DNA of 64,000 nucleotides from CAVSUZ01 sp963791885 (GCA_963791885.1 CAWBUL010000008.1:248001-312000); one strand, 5' to 3'. Shown: positions 8,596 to 18,619, counted from the stretch's first letter. Notes: generated by a model from the sequence alone, not told the origin. Program-made: numbers and translations.

Positions 8596-9213
8596 ATGAC
8601 TCGCATCCGTCCCGCGCATCCGCTGCCTGTGCGCATCATGCACTGGGTCGGTGCGCTCGCGGTCGTCTCCATGATCCTGAGCGGCTGGGCGATCTACAAC
8701 GCATCGCCCAGCCTGCCCTTCACTTTCCCCCGCGATCTCACGCTCGGCGGGTGGCTGGCCGCCGGTATCGCCTGGCACATCAGCGCCATGTGGCTGCTGT
8801 TCGCGGACGGCGCGGCCTATCTGATCTATGGCTTCGCATCGGGACATTTCCGCCGCGACCTGCGCCCGCCCGGTCCGCGTGCCGTCTTGCGTGATTTGAT
8901 CGATGCGCTGTGCTTCCGTCTGCATCACCGTCTCGGCCACTACAATGCCGTCCAGCGCCTGCTCTACAGCGGCGTGATCGTGGTCATCTGCCTGTCTGTC
9001 CTGACCGGACTGTCGATTTGGAAGCCGGTACAACTTGGATGGCTGACGGGCCTGTTCGGCGGCTATCCGGTCGCTCGCGGCATCCATCTCGCGATGATGT
9101 TCTGCATCCTCGCTTTCCTCGCCGTGCATCTGGCGCTGGTCGCGCTGTTCCCGCGGACCTTGGTTTCCATGCTCGCGCCGAGCCGCACCGAGGCCGAGGA
9201 GTTGGCACGATGA
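8596..9213 (+). CDS. Cytochrome b561-like membrane protein (molybdoenzyme partner)
   Basis: About 205 residues, four to five membrane helices, with histidines placed for b-heme binding (PVRIMHW near the N-terminus; IAWHISAMW; RGIHLAMM; AVHLALV). I favour ATG 8596, 6 bases after GGAGAGG, over upstream GTG/ATG codons. It probably passes electrons from the quinone pool to the molybdopterin enzyme encoded next, with which it overlaps (ATGA). Functionally analogous to MsrQ/YedZ, though the sequence looks closer to the Ni-Fe-hydrogenase cytochrome b family. Confidence 0.85.
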   Translation: MTRIRPAHPLPVRIMHWVGALAVVSMILSGWAIYNASPSLPFTFPRDLTLGGWLAAGIAWHISAMWLLFADGAAYLIYGFASGHFRRDLRPPGPRAVLRDLIDALCFRLHHRLGHYNAVQRLLYSGVIVVICLSVLTGLSIWKPVQLGWLTGLFGGYPVARGIHLAMMFCILAFLAVHLALVALFPRTLVSMLAPSRTEAEELAR

Positions 9214-9959
9214 ATTACCCCATCGTCTCCGCCGACGAGATCCGTCCCGAGCTGAAGCGCATCGGCCGCCGCGGCCTGCTCAGGTGCGGCCTATCGCTCG
9301 GGGCCATGGCGCTGCTGACTGGCTGCGATCTTTCCACGCATAGCGGCGTGGACGCCGCACTGTGGTCGATGCTGCACTTCAACGACAAAGTGCAGGCGGC
9401 GCTGTTCAGTCGCACCCGGCTGGCGGAAACCTATCCCGCCAGCGCCATCACCAGGCCATTCCGTTTCAACGCCTATTACCCGGAATGGCAAGTACGCACG
9501 ATCGACGCGTCGCAATGGCAGCTGGAGGTCGCCGGCCTCGTAACTGACCGTGCTCCGTGGACTGTGCAACGGCTGGCAGCCCTGCCGCAAGAATTGCAGA
9601 TCACGCGGCATATCTGCATCGAGGGCTGGAGCCAGATCGGCCAATGGGCCGGTGTGCCGCTGCATGTCTTCCTCCGCCGCGTCGGCGCGGATCTGCGCGC
9701 GCGCTACGTCGCGTTCACCTGCTTCGATGGCTATTCGACCAGCATCGACATGCCGAGCGCGCTGCATCCGCAGACCATCCTGGCGCTGGACTTCGAGCAG
9801 GCGCCGCTGCAGCCGCAATGGGGCGGACCGCTGCGGCTGCGGATTCCGACGAAACTGGGGTTCAAGAGTGCCAAGAACCTGCAATCGATCAGCGTGACGA
9901 ACAAATATCCTGGCGGCTATTGGGAGAACCAGGGCTACGATTGGTTCGCGGGAGTGTAG
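9210..9959 (+). CDS. Molybdopterin-dependent oxidoreductase, sulfite-oxidase fold (MsrP/YedY-like)
   Basis: 249 residues. N-terminal RR motif and hydrophobic stretch ending in LTGC suggest Tat export and possibly lipid anchoring. The catalytic domain has the sulfite-oxidase-fold core; the cysteine in RHICIEGWSQIGQW (about residue 136) is the expected molybdenum ligand, and the GGPLRLRIPTKLGFKSAKN and YPGGYWE blocks close the cofactor pocket. With the cytochrome b it would form a quinol-linked periplasmic reductase or dehydrogenase, for example repairing methionine sulfoxide in envelope proteins. Substrate is inferred only. Start overlaps the cytochrome stop. Confidence 0.88.
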   Translation: MNYPIVSADEIRPELKRIGRRGLLRCGLSLGAMALLTGCDLSTHSGVDAALWSMLHFNDKVQAALFSRTRLAETYPASAITRPFRFNAYYPEWQVRTIDASQWQLEVAGLVTDRAPWTVQRLAALPQELQITRHICIEGWSQIGQWAGVPLHVFLRRVGADLRARYVAFTCFDGYSTSIDMPSALHPQTILALDFEQAPLQPQWGGPLRLRIPTKLGFKSAKNLQSISVTNKYPGGYWENQGYDWFAGV

Positions 9960-9987
9960 CGGCCACCCCCGCATTTCTGCCGATCCG

Positions 9988-10398
9988 CTACTGCTTTGCA
10001 TCCACTTCCGCGAACACATCGGTCGCGATCTTGAACGCCTCCAAACTCGCTGGAATCCCGCAATACACCCCGGTCTGGAGCAGGATCTCCTTGATTTCGT
10101 CGCGGGTGACGCCGTTGGTGAGGGCGGCCCGCAGATGCAGCTTGAGCTCCGCGCCGCGGTTCAGCGCCACCAGCATGCCGATATTCAGAATGCTCCGCGT
10201 CTTCCGCGGTAGGCCTGGACGTGACCAGATCGCACCCCATGCATGCTCTGTCGTCAGTTGCTGGAATGCGGCGTTGAAGTCGTTGGCTCGTGCCAGCGAT
10301 CCGTCAACATAATCCGCACCGAGTACTTCCCGCCGGACCGCCAGACCCTTGCGGAACAGCTCACTTTGGTATTCGGGGCGGTTGGGAATGTCCGGCAT
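9988..10398 (-). CDS. Carboxymuconolactone decarboxylase family protein
   Basis: About 136 residues from ATG 10398, preceded by AGGAG; convergent with the molybdoenzyme gene (28 bases apart). All-alpha CMD/AhpD-like fold: SILNIGMLVALNRGAELKLH followed by GVTRDEIKEILLQTGVYCG. The close match to the PcaC pattern (including the 'GAIWSRPGL' block) suggests gamma-carboxymuconolactone decarboxylase activity or a relative; no other protocatechuate-pathway gene is nearby, so the physiological role is open. There is no CxxC pair as in AhpD, so peroxidase activity is unlikely. Confidence 0.85.
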   Translation of the reverse strand: MPDIPNRPEYQSELFRKGLAVRREVLGADYVDGSLARANDFNAAFQQLTTEHAWGAIWSRPGLPRKTRSILNIGMLVALNRGAELKLHLRAALTNGVTRDEIKEILLQTGVYCGIPASLEAFKIATDVFAEVDAKQ

Positions 10399-10477
10399 GG
10401 CATAGCTCCTGTCTATTGTTGCGAGCCTGATCAAGGCGCTGCACTGTCCCCCTCATCAGACCCGGAGGCAATCGTCC

Positions 10478-11272
10478 ATGACCCTTCCCAACTACGAGAT
10501 CCTCGCCCTGCGCTACGGCATTTTCGATGGGCGGCTGCAGTTCCAGAACTACATGATGCCGGACGATCATGCTGCGCCCGATCCCTTGGATTTTTTCGTC
10601 TTCGTGATCCGCGGCGATGGCCGGACAATCGTGATGGACACGGGATTCAATCCGGCCTCAGGGCGCCGGCGCGGGCGTGAAATGCTGTGCACCCCGGATC
10701 AGGCGTTGCGCAACGCCGGAATCGAAGCTGCGCACGTGAAGGACGTCGTGCTCACCCATATGCACTGGGACCACGCAGGTGGCATGGAATACTTCCCGAA
10801 CGCGCAGTTTCACATCCAGGCCGAGGAGATGGCGTATTGCACCGGCCCCTGTATGTGTCAGGGCTTCCTGCGCAGGCCCTTCGATGTGGAGGACGTGCAA
10901 AGTGCTGTCCGCGCTCTCTATGCTGATCGGCTGACGGTGCACCAGGGCGACGTAGACCTCGCTCCGGGCGTCAGCCTGCACCTCATCGGCGGCCATTCCG
11001 GCGGTATACAATCCATCCGCGTGCACACGGCGCGGGGTTGGGTGGTTCTCGCCGGCGACGCTGTTCATTTATGGGGCAATATCCGCCGGCGCAATCCTTT
11101 CCCGGTGGTGGTGGACGTCGCCCGGATGCTGCGCGGCTTCGATACGTTGAACGCGCTGGCTGATGGCCCTGATCACGTCATTCCTGGGCATGATCCGCTG
11201 ATTCTGAAGCGTTTCCCGCCCTGGAATGGCAACACCGAGATCGTGCGGTTGGACCTTGCGCCCGTCGCCTGA
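10478..11272 (+). CDS. Metallo-beta-lactamase-fold hydrolase, N-acyl-homoserine lactonase type
   Basis: 264 residues. Zinc-binding HMHWDHAG at residues 94-101, a second histidine in IGGHSGG, an aspartate in LAGDAVH and a last histidine in VIPGHDPLI give the complete two-zinc site. The N-terminal layout (YGIFDGRLQFQNYMMP, FFVFVIRGDGRTIVMDTGF) is that of the AttM/AiiA-like lactonase branch. It may open acyl-homoserine lactones or other lactones. It is divergent from the carboxymuconolactone decarboxylase gene (79 bases between starts), hinting at a joint lactone-related role, but this is inference. Confidence 0.88.
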   Translation: MTLPNYEILALRYGIFDGRLQFQNYMMPDDHAAPDPLDFFVFVIRGDGRTIVMDTGFNPASGRRRGREMLCTPDQALRNAGIEAAHVKDVVLTHMHWDHAGGMEYFPNAQFHIQAEEMAYCTGPCMCQGFLRRPFDVEDVQSAVRALYADRLTVHQGDVDLAPGVSLHLIGGHSGGIQSIRVHTARGWVVLAGDAVHLWGNIRRRNPFPVVVDVARMLRGFDTLNALADGPDHVIPGHDPLILKRFPPWNGNTEIVRLDLAPVA

Positions 11273-11612
11273 AGTCAGTCAGCGTTGGTATGGCCGACGT
11301 CTGAGGGGCGAGATACTCGGCTGATTATTAGCCGTTCCGGCACGTTCTGAGCAGATGACGCCTCTAACATAGCTCAAAAGCGATCCTCACCGCGCTCATG
11401 ATCGGGAGCCACGAGTGTGATCGCTTTCGCGCCGTTTTCGGCCGCCCAAGATTGGGACACTTGGTCCAGTCCCGGGACGGTTAGGGCTGTCTGCCGAGGA
11501 TCCGAGCAAATAACCTCCAGCACCTGATCATATATTACGGGGGAACCAATGGCCGGTATTGCGTACCCCAGTTCAGACCCGCGGGGGCCAGCCATAACAG
11601 ATGGGGGACACG
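11273..11612. other. Intergenic stretch, nothing firm seen
   Basis: About 340 bases between the lactonase-like gene and the broken M20 peptidase. A minus-strand open frame (11374-11685) crosses it but overlaps the M20 start, lacks a recognisable family and has no clear ribosome site. No tRNA or strong terminator was recognised. Confidence 0.5.
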
Positions 11613-12815
11613 ATGTCCGCGCTCGATTCGGTCCTCGCGCACATCGAATCCTGTATGGACGCAGCTCGGGAGCGGTTATTTGCATTGCTCCGCCTACCTT
11701 CGATCTCGGCAGACCCGCAATATGCGGCGGCGTGCAGAACCTGCGCCCAATGGCATGTTGAAGATCTAAAGAGCATAGGCTTTAGCGCCAGCGCACGCGA
11801 CACGCCAGGTCATCCGATTGTCGTAGCGCATGACCGGCGGTCCCATGGCATGTCTGCGCGATTTTACGGTCATTATGACGTCCAGCCGGTGGATCCATTG
11901 AATTTGTGGAGTCGAGATCCCTTCGATCCCGCCATTGAGACGACGAAAGGCGGCGCAAACATTATCAGGGGCCGGGGGGCTTCGGATGATAAGGGCCAGG
12001 TTATGACCTTCATCGAGGCATGCAGGGCATGGAAGGCTGTTACCGGCAGGTTGCCGATCCCAATTTCGATTCTAATCGAGGAAGAGGAAGAGTCAGGCCG
12101 ACTCAGTCTGTCGCCATTTCTCGCAACGCACGCGGACGAATTGCGCGCGGATATTGGGCTGATCTGCGATACAAACATGTGGGACAGCAGCACACCGGCC
12201 ATCACCACGATGCTTCGCGGAGTTTGTGCCGAGGAGGTGACCATAACAGCCGCGAATTGCGACCTTCATTCTGGGTCTTATGGTTCGCGGCGGCGAATCC
12301 CAACCAGATCCTCGCGCGTATTCTGGCAGATCTGCACGGTTCGGATGGTCGAGTGACGATCCCCGGGTTTTACGACGGGGTACCGGAATTGTCCGAGGCC
12401 CTGCGACAGCAGTGGGCCATGTTGAATTTTGATTCTGAGGCATTTTTAGGAGCGGTAAGCCTCCGCATCCCTGCGGGCGAGCGCGGCCGGAGTGTGCTGG
12501 AAATGATCTGCTCCCGCCCAACCTGCGAAATCAACGCCATGGGTGGCGGATATCAGGACCAAGGATTTAAGACCGTGATACCGTCTCAGGCCTCGGCCAA
12601 AGTGTCCTTCCGTCTGGTATTCGACCAGGACCCACATGCTATCCGCGCGGCATTCCGTGAGTTTGTCAAGGCGCGGATTCCCGCCGACTGCCGTGCGGCC
12701 TTCAAGGAGCATGGTGGCGGAAGCGCAATCCAGTTTCCGACCGAACACCCGGCTCCTCAGAAATCACGCGACGCACTGACCCGTGAATGGGGACGAGATG
12801 CTGTGTTTAGCCGGC
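11613..12815 (+). pseudogene. M20-family peptidase/dipeptidase, frameshifted and 3'-truncated
   Basis: Starts at ATG 11613 after GGGGGA. The metal site is visible in the first frame (FYGHYDVQP, then RGASDDKGQ and the EEEEESG catalytic block) up to HSGSYG near 12280. A one-base loss near 12284 shifts the rest (AAANPNQILARILADLHG ... CEINAMGGGYQDQGFKTVIP ... FRLVFDQDPH) into the +1 frame. It then stops matching around REWGRDAVF (12815), short of the final strands with the last metal ligand. Both frameshift and loss of the 3' end make it non-functional. Probably a broad dipeptidase or carboxypeptidase before decay. Confidence 0.8.
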
Positions 12816-12942
12816 ACTCCAGGGCACGGGCGGCAGAGTCCTTCGCAGCTCGTTCGACGAGACAAAGGAGGAGGCGTTGCAGGAGGCGCTCGCCGGAATG
12901 CGGCAGGTACAGGCAGCAGCCGGTACATCCCCGGCCGGCTGA
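12816..12942 (+). pseudogene. Short gene remnant fused behind the M20 pseudogene
   Basis: A third reading frame here gives a coherent helical tail (LRSSFDETKEEALQEALAGM, then a short Ala-rich end) ending in TGA 12940-12942, 9 bases before the RND adaptor start. It looks like the C-terminus of a different gene whose body was lost in a deletion joining it to the M20 gene. Genes directly ahead of RND adaptors are often TetR-type repressors, but the fragment is too short to identify. Confidence 0.35.
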
Positions 12943-12951
12943 GCAAACGCA

Positions 12952-14057
12952 ATGCTGCTGCTGACCGGTGCCAGGAATGCCGGGCCTGGATGGACCTGCC
13001 TCTTGATCATGGGCGCAGGACTTTTGCTGACGTCATGCAACAAGAAGGCGGCGTCCGAAGCGCCCGTGATTCGACCGGTCCAGACGGTCATTGCGGCACC
13101 CAGTGAGGCGGGCGAACGGTCGTGCTGACCGGACATATCGCGGCCGAAAACGAAGCTTCGCTCGGGTTCCGCATCGGCGGGCGCATGATCGATCGGCTGG
13201 TGCGGATGGGCGATCATGTGGACACCGCGCAGAATCTCGCCAAACTTGATCCACAGGACGAGGTCAACGCGCTCCGATCGGCGCAAGCGACAGCGGCAGC
13301 AGCCCAGGCGCGATTGACGCAGACGAGGGACGCTTTCAATCGCCAGCGTCAACTCCTGGCGAGCGGGCATACGCCGCGGGCGGTGTTCGATCAGGCGCAG
13401 AAGGAGTTACAGACTGCGGAAGCTGGGCTGGACGACGCGCAGGCGCGCCTCAGCAACCAAGCGCCGCGCGTGTCCTGGACGATCCTTCAGGCCGATGCCC
13501 CGGGAACTGTATCGGCGGTTGGAGCAGAGCCGGGAGAAGTCGTTCAGCCCGGGCAGATGATTGTGCGTATCGCCCGGCACGATGGGCGCGACGCGGTTTT
13601 CGACGTGCCGGGTCGATTGCTTCGTGAGGCTCCGAGCAATCCCGATATCACCGTTCGATTAGCGGACGATCCGTCCATCTTGGCGATGGGCCGAGTCCGG
13701 GAGGTAGCGACGCAAGCCGATTCCGCGACGCGGACATTCGAGGTCAAGGTTGGATTGACGGATCCGCCAGCGGAGATGCGGTTGGGGTCCACGGTGACCG
13801 GCACATTGCAGTTTACGTCACAACCGGTGATGGCCGTTCCCGCATCCGCATTGACCAGTTTGGACGGCAAGCCCGCTGTCTGGATCGTCGATCCTGAGAA
13901 GCTGACGGTCTCGCTACATGCAATAGAAATGGCGCGGTTTGATCCCGACACGGTCATTGTCAACAATGGGATCGATACCGGCGACATCGTCGCGACTGCC
14001 GGCGTACACGCACTCCATCCTGGCCAGCACGTGCGCCTGCTCTTACGGCAGACCTAG
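12952..14057 (+). pseudogene. RND efflux periplasmic adaptor (HlyD/AcrA type), frameshifted
   Basis: Begins at ATG 12952 with a lipoprotein signal (GAGLLLTSC, lipobox Cys). The frame breaks after PSEAG near 13110; a -1 shift resumes at RTVVLTGHIAAENEASLGFR and continues intact: barrel-sandwich first half, coiled-coil hairpin (residues around ALRSAQATAAAAQARLTQTR), second half (ADAPGTVSAVGAEPGEVVQP), beta-barrel and membrane-proximal domain to the stop at 14055. It would link the RND pump to an outer-membrane channel. Without the N-terminal anchor the 311-residue remainder (from 13122) could not be exported. The pump gene starts on the next base. Confidence 0.8.
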
Positions 14058-16150
14058 ATGCGCTTCAACGTCTCGAAGTGGGCGCTGGAACATCGGTCGT
14101 TCGTGTTGTACCTGATGATCGCCTCGGTGCTGCTGGGCGTTCTTTCGTACGTCCGGCTTGGGCGAGACGAAGATCCGGCTTTCGTCATCAAAACGATGGT
14201 CGTGCGGGCTGCCTGGCCGGGAGCGACGATCGACGACACCCTCAATCAGGTCACCGAACGGCTGGAGCAGACTCTTCGCGAAACGCCTCACCTGGATTTT
14301 CTACGCAGTTTTACCAGCCCGGGCGTCACGACTATCTTCGTCAATCTCAAAGGATCCAGGCCGGCACATGAGGTGCCGGATATTTGGTACCACGTTCGCA
14401 AGAGTATTAGCGATATGCGTGGCACCCTGCCGGCGGGTGTGATCGGGCCTGGATTCGATGACGAATTCGGCGACACGTTCGGGATCATTTATGGATTTAC
14501 CGCGGATGGGTTCACACAGCGCCAGCTACGTGATTACGTCGAGCAAATTCGCTCCCAGCTCTTCCAGGTGCCCGATGTGTCCAAGGTGGACATGCTGGGA
14601 GAGCAGGACGAAACGATTTTTGTGGAGTTTTCTACCCAGCAACTTGCGGGATTGGGGATAGATCGGAACACGCTGGTCAACGTGCTGCGCGCGCAGAACG
14701 TGGTCACCCCGGCCGGTGTAATCCAGACCGGCGACGAGCGGCTTCTGCTGCGTGTGTCGGGCAGCTTTCACTCCGTGGAGGATGTACGCAACGTCAGTTT
14801 CGTCGCGAACGGGCGCATGGTTCGGCTAAGCGACGTTGCCGAGGTGCGGGGATATTCGGATCCGCCCAAGCCACTGTTCAGAGAGAACGGAAAACCAGCC
14901 CTAGGACTGGCAATTTCCATACGCGAAGGCGGCGATGTGCTGGCGCTTGGCCGAAACGTCACCGCGAAGATGAACGCCATCATCGCTAATCTACTGATCG
15001 GCATTGACGCGATCCTGGTATCGGATCAGCCGCATGTCGTGGCGAGCGTGATCACTGATAATCATGGCGATAAGCATTCTCTCCCTGGCCCGCGGGCGGG
15101 GACCGTGGTTGCGCTCTCAATCCCGCTGACGCTCGCGATCACTTTTCCCATTATGCAGTTGTTTGACATCGATCTGCAGCGGATTTCGCTCGGCGCTCTG
15201 ATCATCGCGCTAGCACTGCTGGTGGATGATGCCATGACCGTGGTGGACGTCATGAGCTCGCGGCTGGCGGCCGGGGATAGCAACGAGGAATCTGCAACCT
15301 TCGCCTATAAAAGCGTTGCGATGCCGATGCTGACAGGGAGCTTCGTGACTGCGGCCGGGTTCGTTCCTGTGGGTTTTGCGCGTAGTTCGGCGGGTGAATA
15401 TACGTTCTCGCTCTTCGTTGTGGTTACGATTGCGCTGATCGGATCATGGTTCATCGCGGTTCTATTTGGGCCTCTGTTGGGCGTGGCGTTGCTGAGGAAA
15501 CCAAAGAAGATCGCCGCGGGGCCGGGGCCGATCATGCGGGCTGTTCGCGGCTTCGTCGTTCTCGCGATGCGCGCGCGCTGGATCACCATTGGTATTATGG
15601 TCGGTGCTGCCATTTTGGCGGTGCTGGCGTCACCGCTCGTGCCGAGGCAGTTCTTCCCGCCATCCGACCGGCCCGAACTCATGGTGGACGTGCACTGCCG
15701 CAGAACGCTTCGATCTACGGAACAGATGATGCGGCAAAGCGGTTGGATGCGCTGCTAGAAGGTGATCCGGATGTATCGCACTGGAGCACCTATGTCGGCC
15801 GCGGCGCGATCCGCTTCTATCTGCCGCTGAATGTTGAACCTCCCAACGACTTATTTGCGCAGGCCGTTGTTGTTGCTAAGGACATTGGTGCGCGCAAGCG
15901 GCTGCAGGACAGGTTGGAGGCGAAGCTGCCGGAAGCGTTACCGGGCGCCGTGACCCGGGTCTATCCGCTCGGGCTCGGGCCGCCGGTGGGTTGGCCCGTC
16001 CAGTACCCGTGTCAGCGGGCCCGATATCGACCAGGTTAGCGACATTGCACTGCGTCTCGCGAATGTTGTCTCACAGGCACCAGGCGCGCGGGATGTAAAC
16101 TACGACTGGATGGATCCTGCCCGAAGGGTGCGGGTTCAAATCAACCAGGA
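14058..16150 (+). pseudogene. RND multidrug efflux pump (AcrB/MexB type), degenerate and truncated
   Basis: The N-terminus (helix 1 at residues 17-35, GRDEDPAFVIKTMVV, then the PN1/PN2 pore domains) is good. Between 15030 and 15095 the helix-2 region has lost about 15 codons and is read out of frame (the normal IMAISILSL is visible in another frame). Helices 3-6 with the conserved ALLVDDAMTVVDVM aspartates remain. Further frame changes occur near 15690 and 16005, and similarity ends at RVRVQINQDV near 16150, about two thirds through a normal 1,030-residue pump. There it abuts antiporter sequence. Not functional. Confidence 0.82.
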
Positions 16151-16154
16151 CGTG

Positions 16155-16773
16155 GGTTGTTCTTATATTGCCCGACCCAGCCCCTACACTTGCCCCCGCA
16201 GCCGTGTCCTCCCTGCCGGCGATCGGATTGGGCAATCCGGTTTCGGCGACGCTGATTGCCTATCGCGGGGTGGATACACTGCTGGAGGCGATCGCGCTGC
16301 TTTTGGCGCTTGTGGGGGTCTGGTCGGTTGCGCGGGACCGGTTCTGGGGTGGTTTCGCAGGCTGGCGCTCGCGTCGTGACCAGGAAAACGCGCTCACATT
16401 CCTCGCACGAGTCCTGATCCCGCCCGGCATCATCATCGGTCTGTATATTTTCTGGATCGGTGGGGAGCAGCCTGGAGGGGAATTTCAGGGGAGCGCAATT
16501 CTCGGAGCGCTGTGGATCTTGGCCATGATTGCCGGTCTCGCCCGTGCGCCGGCGATCGGCCGCAGGTCGTTGCGCTTGGTCCTTGTGCTGGGGCCCCTGG
16601 TGTTCATGGCGGTCGGGTTTGCAGGATTCGGCATCGCCGGTGGTTTCCTTGCCTATCCTGCAGAGTTCGCCAAGCCGCTCATCGTGGGGATCGAGATCGC
16701 CTTGGTGCTATCGATCGCCACCATGTTGGGAATGCTGGTGGCCGGCTCTCCGAGGCGAAAAGAGCTGCCGTGA
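16155..16773 (+). pseudogene. Mrp/Mbh-type antiporter subunit: MbhE tail plus MnhB, 5'-truncated
   Basis: Residues read from near 16155 give the C-terminal half of an MbhE-like subunit (LGNPVSATLIAYRGVDTLLE) followed in the same frame by a complete MnhB-like domain (FLARVLIPPGIIIGLYIFWI, GGEFQGSAILGALWILAM). In Mrp-type sodium/proton antiporters and membrane-bound hydrogenases these are small membrane subunits next to the proton-pumping ones. The start and all earlier subunits (MnhE, F, G/MbhD) are missing because the DNA upstream is the RND remnant. The MnhB part alone, about 130 residues, could still be translated. Stop overlaps the next start (GTGA). Confidence 0.75.
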
Positions 16774-17105
16774 ACGGCGCAACCTTGTTTGGCTTCTGTG
16801 GCGCCGCACTTGTGGGCATCGGTCTGTACGGCCTGATCGTGGACCCGAAGCCGCTGCGAAAGCTGCTTGCTTTTTCCTTGTTGGGCGGCGGCGTCTTCCT
16901 GATTTTCGGCGTAGTGGCGCGCCGGGGCGCAGCTTCTGGGCTGGATGCCGACCCGATCCCGCAGGCCCTCGTTATCACCGGCATCGTCGTTTCGTTCGTA
17001 GCGACAGCTCTGGGGATCGCGATTATCCTACGTCTTGCCCAGGAGACCGGGCAGACAGGCTTGGACAGCGGCCCACCTGTGACGCCGCACAACGACAGCG
17101 CCTGA
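16770..17105 (+). CDS. mnhC: Mrp-type antiporter subunit C (MnhC/NuoK-like)
   Basis: 111 residues from GTG 16770, three membrane helices (FGFCGAALVGIGLYGLIV, LLAFSLLGGGVFLIFGVVA, ITGIVVSFVATALGIAIIL). The ADPIPQALVITGIVVSFVAT block is the hallmark of MnhC/NuoK-like subunits, which bring a conserved glutamate or equivalent into the proton path. Overlaps MnhB by GTGA and MnhD by TGATG, so the three are translationally coupled. Intact, but its complex lacks other subunits here. Confidence 0.85.
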   Translation: MNGATLFGFCGAALVGIGLYGLIVDPKPLRKLLAFSLLGGGVFLIFGVVARRGAASGLDADPIPQALVITGIVVSFVATALGIAIILRLAQETGQTGLDSGPPVTPHNDSA

Positions 17106-18619
17106 TGGTAGATGTCACGACGAATTGGGGCTTTCTGCTCGTCCTGGCCGTGATGCTGCCACTCCTGGGTGCCCTCGTTGCACTTCTCTTTGGCGGGCGC
17201 CGCGCTGAACATACTGTCATTGCGCTGCTGCCGGTTGGTCTGCTCATCGCGCTGGCGATCGCAGCGGTGATCAGCCGTAGCGGCCAGCCAATTGGTTATA
17301 GCCTCGGCGGGTGGGCGCCGCCCTTGGGAGTTGCGTTGCGGGCGGATGGGTTGTCCGTCGTCATGCTTGTCACAACGTCACTTCTGATTGGCGGCATAGC
17401 ATTGTTCGCGCGCGCGGACTTCCAAGCACCCGAGACAGTGGCCGAGGCGCGCGCCCCGCTGGTGTTTTGGGTGATGTTGCTCGCGTTATGGGGTGCGCTG
17501 AATGCGGTTTTCATCGGGCGCGACCTGTTCAACCTCTACGTGATGCTCGAGCTGCTGACCTTCGGTGCAGGGCCCCTCGTCTGCCTGGACGGACGCCCCG
17601 AAACACTGACCGCTGCACTGCGCTATCTGCTGTTCGCGCTGGTCGGTTCTGTGCTCTATCTTCTCGGGACCGCCTTGCTCTACGGCACGTACGGCACGCT
17701 CGACATCGTGCTGCTGGCAAGTCGGGTGCATGGCGAGACGTCGGCCTGGGTAGCGGCGGCGCTGATGACCTCTGGCCTGCTTGCCAAGGCCGCGTTGTTC
17801 CCGCTGCATCTCTGGCTGCCGCCGGCTCATTCCGGGGCACCGGCGCCCGCCAGTGCGCTGCTATCGTCCTTGGTCGTCAAAGCACCGTTCTTCATTATCG
17901 TCCGGCTGTGGTTCGACGCCATGCCGGGTTTGCTCCATCAATTTGCAGCGCCACTGCTAGGGGTTTTGGGTGCCGGCGCTATTCTGGCTGGCAGCATTCT
18001 GGCACTGCGGCAGGCGCGCCTTAAAATGCTCATTGCGTATTCGACAGTGGCACAAATCGGCTATCTGTTTCTGATGTTCCCGCTCGCTGGAGGAGGCGCA
18101 ATAGATCAGCCCTTCGGCTCCACCGCCTGGACGGGGGGTGTTCTCCAGGCGGTTTCCCACGCTTTCGCCAAGGCGGCAATGTTTACCGGCGCTGGATTGA
18201 TTGCGCGGGCCGTGGGTCAGGATCAGATTTCAAGACTGCGTGGTGTAGGGCGGGTGTTGCCCCTGACGATCTTTGGGCTGGGGCTGGCCGGACTTTCGCT
18301 CATGGGGCTTCCTCCGAGCGGTGGCTTTTTGGCCAAGTGGATGCTGGTCATTGCATCCATTACGACACACCAGTGGTGGTGGGCGTTGGTCATGCTTGCC
18401 GGCGGATTGCTCGCCGGCGGTTATATCTTTCGCATGCTGATGCCACTCCTGTCAGCAGCCGATGCACCACTGGTGCTGCGTCAGAAGGTTCCGCTCTATC
18501 GAGAGGAAGTGGTCCTGGCATTTGCCCTCTGTTCGGTCTTGCTTGGGGTTCTGCCGTTGGGACTCCCGGAGCTGCTGAAAATCGGCCGGCCTGCACTGGC
18601 CTCGCTGGCTATGCGATGA
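17105..18619 (+). CDS. mnhD: Mrp-type antiporter subunit D (MnhD/NuoN-like)
   Basis: 504 residues, 14 predicted helices, proton-translocating module of the complex I antiporter family. FNLYVMLELLTFGAGPLVCL carries the helix-5 glutamate, and ALFPLHLWLPPAHSGAPAPA and KMLIAYSTVAQIGYL are the classic lysine and histidine-containing loops. Start ATG 17105 shares a base with the MnhC stop. Intact. It would need partner subunits that are missing or broken upstream, unless these are encoded elsewhere. Confidence 0.88.
   Translation: MVDVTTNWGFLLVLAVMLPLLGALVALLFGGRRAEHTVIALLPVGLLIALAIAAVISRSGQPIGYSLGGWAPPLGVALRADGLSVVMLVTTSLLIGGIALFARADFQAPETVAEARAPLVFWVMLLALWGALNAVFIGRDLFNLYVMLELLTFGAGPLVCLDGRPETLTAALRYLLFALVGSVLYLLGTALLYGTYGTLDIVLLASRVHGETSAWVAAALMTSGLLAKAALFPLHLWLPPAHSGAPAPASALLSSLVVKAPFFIIVRLWFDAMPGLLHQFAAPLLGVLGAGAILAGSILALRQARLKMLIAYSTVAQIGYLFLMFPLAGGGAIDQPFGSTAWTGGVLQAVSHAFAKAAMFTGAGLIARAVGQDQISRLRGVGRVLPLTIFGLGLAGLSLMGLPPSGGFLAKWMLVIASITTHQWWWALVMLAGGLLAGGYIFRMLMPLLSAADAPLVLRQKVPLYREEVVLAFALCSVLLGVLPLGLPELLKIGRPALASLAMR

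Noticed and set aside
11374..11685. A 103-codon minus-strand gene before the M20 remnant
   Set aside because: Overlaps the M20 start, no recognisable family, no ribosome site.
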